From positions 620,001 to 684,000 of the forward strand of contig CM065880.1 in the NCBI GenBank assembly GCA_033439255.1: 64,000 nt of DNA. Direction: 5' to 3'. The DNA is from Hericium rajendrae. Taxonomy: Eukaryota; Basidiomycota; Agaricomycetes; Russulales; Hericiaceae. The notes under the pieces were generated by a model. That model had not been told where the DNA came from. It ran no database searches and saw only the letters and a list, made by a program, of their open reading frames with translations. Below, piece by piece: positions 55,960 through 64,000 of the stretch; the first letter of the stretch is position 1; each line of letters opens with the position of its first letter. The position numbers and the translations under genes are program-made.

Positions 55960-58900
55960 TCAATCCACCCTCGCGAAAAGCCATCGTGTCAACCACGAGC
56001 GATGCTGCGTCGCCCGCCGCGCCTCGGCTTCTTCCTTCCGCAACCGATCTTCCGCCGCCTCCTGCTCCTCCACGATGACCTCCTCCGCAACGGCCTCTTG
56101 CGTCGTCACTATGTTCGGCTCACCTGGATGCATGCCCGACGCGAGTGTGATTCTGGAAGGATTTCCAGAAGTGACAGGAGACATCGCAAACGCCGCAAAC
56201 GCCGCCTGGGCATGCATGTCAGGGCGAAGCCCGCTCTCTGGATCAATCGAAGTCGACCGACTCCGTCCTCTCCTCGCAGCAGGAAGAAACGTCATTGACG
56301 AGGCAAACTGGGGAGTGTGCACGGAGGAGCCAAAGGACGTCGTGCGGCGTTGCCTTCTGTGAGAAGCCCCGGCTTCGATGGTATTAGACCGATACAGGCC
56401 AGACATTCCCGGTGTTGTCCCGAGTGTGCTCCGACGGTTGTTCATACGTGATCTGAAGCGCGCCTTCCGATGCTCCTGCGCGACCTCGATATCGTCTTGG
56501 CTAAGAGCATCTAACCGCGATGCGATCCGGGCAGGCAGTGATATTTCTTCCGTCCCGTTCAGATGTCTTTGCAGAATTGACGATGGTGTCATCTCCGGCG
56601 TTTCTGATGTGGCGAAAGTCATCGGCTCATCCTGCATAGGGCCAGCAGTGATCATTGCGGGAGGAGGCTGTTCAGGAGGGAATGTGGTCAACAGCCCTCG
56701 AAAATTCACGGTGTCATCGAGGTTGAGGATGCCACATGGGTTGCGCGGTAGCCACAGTGAGCTGGATATCGGGCGGCTATAGTACGGGTTGTCATAAGGC
56801 TGATTCACGTCAGAATCATCATCCCATGCCGGATGGGGAGGATGAGGTGAGACAATCGGGGGAATGGAGCCACGCGTTTGCCTAGTATCACGTCGAGGTA
56901 GCTCGGGTTGCATTTGTACGTGCGACGGGCCAGGTTCCTTCTGGTCAGCGATTAGTCCATCCAAATTGGGTTGGGGAAGCTTGGATGGTTCTTCAATGGA
57001 GCTAAGACGAGTGAAGGAGGTTTGGCGCTGCTGCAGGAACGGGTTGGGCTGCCGCATAGGGACATGGCGTGCACGGTGGGGGAAATTGGTATATGAGAAG
57101 GAGAACCGAGAAGGAAATCGGTGAACCTTCTCGACTTTCGACGGCCATGACAGTGGCGTCTTTCCGTCGTCGGAGACGAGATCCTCTGTACGACGATCAT
57201 CTGAAGAGCCGGAGCCGCTGGGTTCACCTTCGTTCGGAGCATCATGGTCTACCACTCCGCAGACGATATTTGCCTCGAGGATATCATCTCGCTCGTGCTT
57301 TGCGCGGCAGACGCGTGTCATGCTAATACAAATCAGAACATGTTGCCCGCAAAGTAGAGAATGCCAGTTACTCACAAAACCTTCACGAACACTGTAAATA
57401 TGATTAAGATAGCGGTTAGCCCGACATTGGTCTTCTTCTGTAGCACAGCCATGTACGCCAGAAAGACCCCCTGCGAACGAGACATCAGCCAGGAAACGAA
57501 AAAAACATTGCGCAATGACTTACCTGAGACAGGATCAAGCCTGAACATTGTGTCATGTCAGAAATAACTCAAGCAGATAAATGTCCACACACCATCAAGG
57601 GAGTATCTGACGATGCGAATCAGAATATGCTGCCCGTTGCCTTCGTAGTTCTTAGCATACACGTGCAAAAGCTGGACAGACTATCAATATAGCTCGGGTG
57701 GTATGGGTTTGCGTTCGCACCTGATTCTTCACCACAGCTATGGTAAATAGGCTCGTCAGACACTTACACTTCGGAGAATCCCGCCCGAGACTCACCGGAA
57801 TCGACAGCGAAGTACACCCATCCAAAAGCAATGACAAGGGGATTCAGCACCGAAAATACCAGGATGACGTGGATCACAAGAAGGTGATTAGGAATCCAAT
57901 CTAGAGGACAATACAGACTTTAGATGGTATCGAGATAATTCAAATCGAAACTACCTACACCAGAAGTTGAATGTTCTAGGCCGGATTCCTACTGCACGTT
58001 TGCGAGGCGTAATTTGCCGTTGCGTGGCCGGGTATAAAAATAGAGGAAGCTGAGAGTACTTCGTTAATGCGACCGCTTGCTCATCAGGGTTGCAGCTGCT
58101 TACACCGACTGCACAAATAAGTCAGCTATTTGGGACATCATACCCGAGAAGAATCACGTACAAAGCATCAACTCGATGGCAGCATGCACGCCAGTCGTGA
58201 ATATCACTGCGAAACAATAAGCGCCAAATATGGCAGATTTACGGAGAAACTTACACCAGCCAACATAGAATGGTCCAGCAGACGGAAAGCTATCCGACAC
58301 GATCTCCAAAACGTTCCTATGTTCCGTTTTCGAGGCGAATGAGACCAGCAGAGCTTGTAGAGCGGCTGTGCCGACGCAGAAGAAAACCAAAACGTTGACG
58401 ATGAGAAACTTGTAGTATCGGGTCAGTATTCGATCGTGCATAGTCGAGAGCGTGAGGATGGTGTGCGCCTTCTTGGCGACAAGTATGAGAATCAAGGGTA
58501 TGAGGAGGGTAAGCAGGGCCACGAGGACGGTAGGGACAAGAGACTGGATAAGCTCCTCTTCCCATTCATGGTGTTGAAGGTATCGGGCCTGTTGACGATG
58601 CGTTCAATGGGTTAAAGTAAGATATAAGTTATATCAGAACATACCAGTCCTGGCCAGAAAGCACTGATACTCTGAATGGAGACCAGACCGACGAAGAGAG
58701 ACACAGGAAAGACCCAGGACAGAGTGAATGCCCTGCAGAACGTCGTTTGAATTTGGTATTCAGATTAACAAAGGCTACGTACCATACCCCAATATTGACA
58801 GCCCAGTCTTTGATGAACTATCGCACCAATGAGTATCGAGAGCGTAATTATTTGTGGGTAGGAGATTGCCCACCTCAGCTCGATAACTAGACTTCATGAC

Positions 58901-60873
58901 CCTTGTCCAATCCAAATCCTCGTAGCTGGGTGCCATCGTGACCAGACACGCCAGCGGATTGTTCGGATGAACAGCCAAATACTTGCATGCCCGCCGCGCG
59001 TCCTTGGGGTCCTTGAACGTAACAAACGCCGTCGATACAGGGTCATATTCAGTCACGGGTTTCGCCCGATTCTCAGTAATGAGCGAGGTGAGCAGCTCGA
59101 GTTTCGCGGCGTAGTAGTCGATGGAGGGGACTGTCTTATTGCGAAACAGTGAAGACAGATACACAAGCGGTTGGTATGGATCCAGGGTGTGCCGCGGGAG
59201 TTTATGTAGAACTTCCCAGAGCGGCCTACGGTCGGGATCTGGGACAGTACTGTACCGGGCAACCTGCGGGGAAAACCAGCTGAAGGGAGCTGAAAGACGT
59301 GAATACCAGGTCCGAGCAACAGGCTCAGAGCTGCAGAACTCTTCGACGTAAGGCTGCAGCCTGCGGATAAGTAGTTCCATGTCTGCTTCGTCGTTCCGAC
59401 ACTCTGCTCGATCCGAGCTCGAGGAAACCAGACCACTCTTTGATGATAGAATATTCAGCGACATTCGTGAACTGGCTCTCTTGATCAGAGGTCTACCCTG
59501 CTCTCGCTTGTCCATTGCATCCTTTACCGCTGCGAGTGTCCTGCGTGCCAACTTGATATGTGCTGTCTCGAGCCGACGCAAGACCTCCTCTCGCCGCTCA
59601 AGTAAAGACGCCAGCTCCGTCATCTTCCGCGCGATGACCACGCGATCAATGACTGGCGTACCGTCGTTCTCTTTCTCTGCAGACGACCGAGATGTTTCAA
59701 GCTCTGTTGGCGTTTGAGCACGAGGTAGAAGCTCGGGAATGCGCTTAGCACGGTTGAAGATGAATGCGACAGATTTATTGACGAATCCAGGCTGCACGGA
59801 GGAGGTCAGGCCCATTGAAGGCTTGTCGATCGATCGAGAGAGGTAATAGCGAAAGTAGTCCCCAAGCTCCCTCTCAGAACGAAGCGACTGTGGTATATTT
59901 GTCACCATGACGGTACGGAGTCGAAGGCCGCGGTTCGACTTGTCGTAGTCCAGGGACGGGAGATCTTGGAACGGGTATTGAGGGTGAGGGTGCGGATGCC
60001 ACTGAGAGTACTTCTCGTTCTGTGCGTCGGTCGCCGCGCGTTCGGCAGCCTCTTGGATCTTAGCCGCACGGAGCGCGAACGCACCACGGCATATCCAGAT
60101 CAATGTTGCCATCCAGGTGAGCGTAATCCAAAAGAGCAAAACCAAGTGTATCCAGAGAAGATTCTTGCCAGTGGACGTGCCTACTAGTGATGATATCGAC
60201 GCGCGAGTCATCGAACGAGGCGAGACATCGCTGCCGGAGAAATGGACATGTATCGGCAAGAGGATTGGCACCGTGGTCAGGGTATGGAGAAACGCAAACC
60301 AAGCTGTGAAAGTAAAGGATGTCAGAACCCGGGGGACGAAAGACCATGCCTCAAACGTACTGCAGCCCCGCATGAACCGAACATAGAGGGTGGCATCGAC
60401 GCCTCTCAGTTCGTTCATCTTTGATTCGGGGAACATGACCACTTCTGGGACCCATGATAGCGGCCAACCGAGTGGTATAGCGGGCGATGGTTTCCTGTTT
60501 ATAGATTGGTTGCTGTTTGAAGCAGACAGATGGCAAAGAAAGGGACAAACTTTGCCCATGATCGGCCCTGGTATAGACTAGAAGCCGCGGGTCAAGAGCA
60601 CTCAAAGCAGCCATGGGCATGTCGACGTACTAGCCAAACTCCCAGCTCTCTACGCTCCCCAGACCATCTCCTTGGATATATCCCCTCCGACGCCTCTTCA
60701 TAACCTCATGAAAGCCAACACATAGGACTGCCAAACATCCAGCTATGACCGACTGGTTGATAAGGCCACTGGTGTGGCGATAGGTTGTCGGCAAAAGACA
60801 GCAATCACGGCATAGTACTTAACCTCTCTCACCTGTAGTTCTTGGAAAATGGCCTGTCCTGAATTGTTGCCAT
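55960..60873 (-). CDS. CSC1/OSCA-type mechanosensitive cation channel (DUF221 family)
   Basis: Multi-pass channel gated by osmotic or membrane stretch. The start at 60873 (MATIQDRPFSKNYS) is chosen because a GTGAGA intron of exon 1 joins exactly to GLINQSVIAGCLAVLCVGFH, the family's first helix. GSVESWEFG, YQGRSWAK and IPLGWPLSWVPEVV, MNELRGVDATLYVRF follow. Then TM helices (LLWIHLVLLFWITLTWMATL), the cytosolic RRM-like loop (RTVMVTNIPQSLRSEREL, AFVTFKDPKDARRACKYLAV), the CSC-type seven-helix block (FIKDWAVNIGVWAFTLSWVF, SLVPTVLVALLTLLIPLILI, ILTRYYKFLIVNVLVFFCVG, LLVIHVILVFSVLNPLVIAF) and a long Ser/Arg-rich cytosolic tail ending TRWLFARVD. Numerous short introns. No frame break was found. 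Length (about 1250 aa) is long for the family because of the tail. Confidence 0.9.
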
Positions 60874-61346
60874 TTACTCCTCGAGACCAGCGAGCCGTCA
60901 GCCAGTGGCAGCAGGAGGAAAGAGGCAGGGAGCATCAAGAAGCACCGGAAGGCAAGGGCGACTTCCTGCATGGCTCCATGTTGGCAATATAATATTTGCA
61001 ACGTGTGTATCCTCTTTTCCTCGGCCCCAAATGACGTAGCTCACATGTGCCAACCATCATGAGAATTCGCGTCCATGTGAGCATTCTGAGGAGCAATTAC
61101 AGAAACAAGTATACCCGGAGTGTTGGAGGGATCTCGAGTGCGGAGTACAGTGCTTAGCGCTCGGCCTCAGCGTTATTACAGTGCAGAGTTACAGTACGCT
61201 TTAAGGTGACAACAGGCGCCGCAGATTCAAGAATGTCGGTAATTGTATACCGAGCCTCCCGATATGCTCTCGCACATTGGCACCATGTCTCTTGCGCGTA
61301 ACTCGCGAAGGATCCGAGTTAAGCATAGAACAAAATATAGAATAAT
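60874..61346. other. Intergenic
   Basis: Upstream of the channel gene and downstream of NDUFS4, both minus strand. No gene, repeat or RNA was recognised. Confidence 0.6.
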
Positions 61347-62102
61347 CTATTTAGTGCGAGCAATGCGAAGCTTGCCAGGCTTGTACACGTAGTTCTCCGC
61401 GTAGTTCTTGGGCGGGATCTTCTTTACCGTAGGTGGTTGCCTGTGAAGAATAACATGTACTCAGCCTGTAAGTATCAATAGAGACACGGCCTCGACTTAC
61501 ACGTAGTAGTCCCAACCTGGACACATATCCGACATAAGCCATTCTCCATCGTGAAAGACAGCTCAGTCACGTACCTTGCTTCTCCGCAAAATGGATGGCA
61601 TCATCCTTGCTATGGAAGATGATGCGGGTGCCCTGCATGTAATCCGCACTGAAGCAGGCCTCAGCCACCGTCATTGAAGAATGCGCAGGATCACTCACGA
61701 ACTAGCCCAGCCCATCAGCGGGTTCTCCCAGCGTCCACCGCCAGACAGAATATCAAAGTCAATGCGCCAGAACTTCGACTTGGAACCACCACTCTGCATC
61801 GTGTTGCGCGTGGGCTGGAATATCCGCACGACGCGGTGACGGAGTTGCGCTATGTGACAATGAGCACTCAAGTCTTCATCATCGACAGCCCAGGGGAAAG
61901 ACATACGAGGTGCACCACTGATGACATCCGCGGTGGTGATGTCCTTCTGAGGGATGGGGGTGATTTCGCCTGACTTGGTGTCCTTCTCGCGCGTTTCTAC
62001 AGGAGCTTGAACTTCCGTCGAGACACTCCGTAAAGGAGCCGCAAGCGACCGCGAAAGAGCGGGCTTGTGAAGGACCTGCGTGCAGGCACGCAGCAAAGAC
62101 AT
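61347..62102 (-). CDS. NDUFS4: NADH:ubiquinone oxidoreductase 18 kDa subunit (complex I, NDUFS4)
   Basis: Accessory subunit of respiratory complex I needed for its assembly and for holding the N module. Start at 62102 (MSLLRACTQVLHKPALSRSL), an Arg/Ser-rich mitochondrial presequence. An in-frame Met further upstream (62171) would add an untypical acidic extension. The conserved domain: AQLRHRVVRIFQPTRNTMQS, SKFWRIDFDILSGGGRWENP, LMGWASSADYMQGTRIIFHS and KDDAIHFAEKQGWDYYVQ. It ends with KKIPPKNYAENYVYKPGKLR and IARTK. Four or five short introns; all joints keep frame. Length is normal for fungi. It sits between the channel gene and RICTOR, all on the minus strand, with no sign of joint expression. 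Confidence 0.93.
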
Positions 62103-62356
62103 GGTGGAGTTGATGAAGACGTCGGCGTCGTTCGCGACGCTGAGCTCACAGCGAACCGGAGTTGTGTCCATGTCTTGTTTGGGAAGCAGTTCTCACGCTC
62201 CATCACCGGGCCGCTAAGCGCTCATATCCCGAGCAAATCGAAATCACGGAATATGAATACTCGGTACATAACGGCCTCGAGAAAGGATGCGGGTGTATCC
62301 ATTGAAAGATAGCTAGATAGAATACATGATAGCAAACAGCATGGCACATAAAGTCC

Positions 62357-64000
62357 TCAAGTATTGTCCGATGTGAACCCAACGACCATGCTCTTCGGGC
62401 GGAGGCTCATTACAGGAGCGTCCGCCTCCGTAGCAGCCCTCGGCCGCTGTGTCACTTCCTCCTCCTCATCGCTCTCCGAACTGTATGGGCGCGGCCCAGC
62501 GAAGAGAACGCTGACTACTCTGTTCGGATGAGCAGGCCGCGGAGCCCTGGAGGACGGCTGGACGAGGGTCTTGGAGTATTCCGCCAGCTGCTTCACGACG
62601 TCCGAGTCCAGCTCGATGTTAAATAGATCAAAGACGTATCGTCGGACGGGCAGGCGATAATGTGAGTTTGAGATGAGGTCCAGAGCGCGGTAGAACATGG
62701 AGACAGATGAAAACACGCTCTTGTATTCCGGTCTTGATTTAAGCCTGCGCCGATGCTTAGTACTGAAACCGATAGCAATCCGCAATGACACTTACTTCGA
62801 GAGCGTCCGAGATGCAGTATTTGCAATAACAGTATTGGAAAGGTTAGAGATAGCCGTCAAGACTCCCAATTCTGCTTGAGACGTGGGAGGCACGAGTCGA
62901 CGCTCGGAGCTCGGATCAAAGGAGACAGGCTCCCAGACGGGTATCTGGATATTGGCATGAGAAGGATGGCTTCCAGGCATTCTATTGCCACGTACCGAGA
63001 CAAACTTGTCAATATCGACTGGTATACATAATCCCGTTGGAAGGCCTAAAGGCGATAGTGTCGCCTCCCAGTGATAATCATCGAGGATTTCGGCGCCCAA
63101 TGGGGTTACCGAGATCAACCCCAGGACGAAAAAGCAGGTCCTGCATATTATCTCAGCTATCGATGTGGTCTATTCAAGATGAATCTCCTCACCCTCTCAC
63201 AGACAATACAAGGGATTGATCAGCGATATCGAGTATCACAGGAATAATTTCCACCTCCTCCAAAAAGCGTAGTCCGCCCTGGGTGGACCCGATGTTACCC
63301 TGCGTAGCTATCAGCGAGGATGTATATAGGCAAGGCGCAGAATACGTACGACTGCCCACAGAACACTTTTGAGCTTCAGAATGACCTCAGGATCCTCGTC
63401 CTCAAGCCCATGCTGCCGAATGAAGTGGGCGAATTCAGCGAAGTGGCCTTTTTCGCGGAGCACTTGGTACCCGAGCTCAGTCTTTGCTATTTCGCCATAG
63501 AAATGCTGCGGCACGAGACCATCGAAGGCGCTGGACAGAAAATCAATTTATTGTGAGTAGTCAGAGCATGATGAGGACAGACAGCATATCATCTTCGTCT
63601 TCTATAGGGATAGAGCCGAAGGCCTTTGCGAGGAATACTTCAGTTTGCACGACATAATGGATGTTGCGTTCCTAGATAGTATTGTTGTTAGATCAAAGAC
63701 GCATGGTTGACCTACGGCGGCTTACATGGAACCACAGATCTATTTCACGGTCAATATAGCCAGCGTCATACAGATACCGGAAGCCCATTGGCGTAGACAT
63801 GAACCTGACAAAGGAGTCTGAACGTCACCTCTTGGGCAACCGACCACGAATATCACTTACTTCAAAAGAAGCCCATGTCCGATCTCGCCCAGATGGTCGA
63901 GCGTCGGCTGCATCGCCACTACCAACTTGAGGACATCCATGGACTCACAAGCTTCCTCTAGGAAGCGAGCTGCCATCTCGCAAACCTCCATGGCCGGATC
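62357..64000 (-). CDS. RICTOR: RICTOR / Avo3 / Ste16, TORC2 scaffold, C-terminal part (5' end outside the window)
   Basis: Scaffold subunit of TOR complex 2. Only the last part is here; the gene enters from the right edge, so the start is missing. Exons read in order: MEVCEMAARFLEEACES, HLGEIGHGLLLKFMSTPMGF, YIDREIDLWFH, HYVVQTEVFLAKAFGS and PQHFYGEIAKTELGYQVLRE. Then the highly conserved RICTOR C-terminal block follows: LKLKSVLWAV|GNIGSTQGG, IIPVILDIADQSLVLSVRG and TCFFVLGLISVTPLGAEIL. RPEYKSVFSSVSMFYRALDL and the tail with SSESDEEEEVTQRPR close it. Introns are short and the joints are clean (for example VRG|TCFF). Its presence in the same window as a Ypk1/Gad8-type kinase is notable, though the two are 14 kb apart. 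Confidence 0.88.

Noticed and set aside
62103-62171. Upstream Met of the NDUFS4 frame
   Set aside because: Adds an acidic segment before a perfect presequence; 62102 is the better start.

Overview
This window is nuclear DNA from a filamentous basidiomycete, most likely a wood- or litter-decaying agaricomycete. Genes are short-spaced on both strands and split by many 45-65 bp GT-AG introns, often with CTGAC/CTAAC-type branch points. The content also fits: several F-box genes of the mushroom-expanded type, a DUF6534 membrane protein, a GH131-CBM1 glucanase and a CE16 esterase. No rRNA, tRNA, CRISPR array, LTR element or virus-like element was seen.

Layout. 0-6 kb: a small hypothetical gene, a decayed partial copy of a RING gene, a GC-rich broken Ser/Pro-rich coding fragment and a multi-exon gene with PD-(D/E)XK-like residues. 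6.2-6.5 kb: a MITE with perfect 25-bp inverted ends and TA flanks. 7-21 kb: one member of a lineage-restricted paralogue pair, the full-length RING gene, NAD(P)H-hydrate epimerase, a frame-disrupted F-box gene, the second paralogue and a DUF6534 protein. 22-28.7 kb: a small secreted protein, an F-box gene, a TPR/F-box gene and a short unrecognised gene. 29-38.6 kb: mitochondrial phosphate carrier, MSH5 (meiotic MutS homologue), prohibitin-2 and a vacuolar PQ-loop transporter. 39-50.8 kb: another F-box gene, a G-patch protein, an amino-acid permease, an AGC kinase of the Ypk1/Gad8 type and a VAP/Scs2 ER tether. 51-64 kb: CE16 esterase, membrane-anchored Cu/Zn superoxide dismutase, GH131-CBM1, a CSC1/OSCA-type channel, complex I subunit NDUFS4 and the C-terminal part of RICTOR, which runs off the right edge.

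Functional threads: mitochondrial and metabolite-repair genes (epimerase, phosphate carrier, PHB2, NDUFS4), TORC2 signalling (RICTOR plus its likely downstream AGC kinase), and secreted cell-wall polysaccharide enzymes beside a surface-type superoxide dismutase. There is no obvious operon-like or defence-like system.

A recurring oddity is that many otherwise good reading frames (RING, F-box, TPR/F-box, G-patch, permease) are interrupted by a single missing base, mostly inside a short homopolymer. This is either a sequence-quality artefact or decay of dispensable families. At least two affected genes (G-patch, permease) look too conserved to be relics, which favours the artefact for those. Exon borders were inferred by eye from frame, splice motifs and family conservation, so coordinates give the span from start codon to stop codon including introns.
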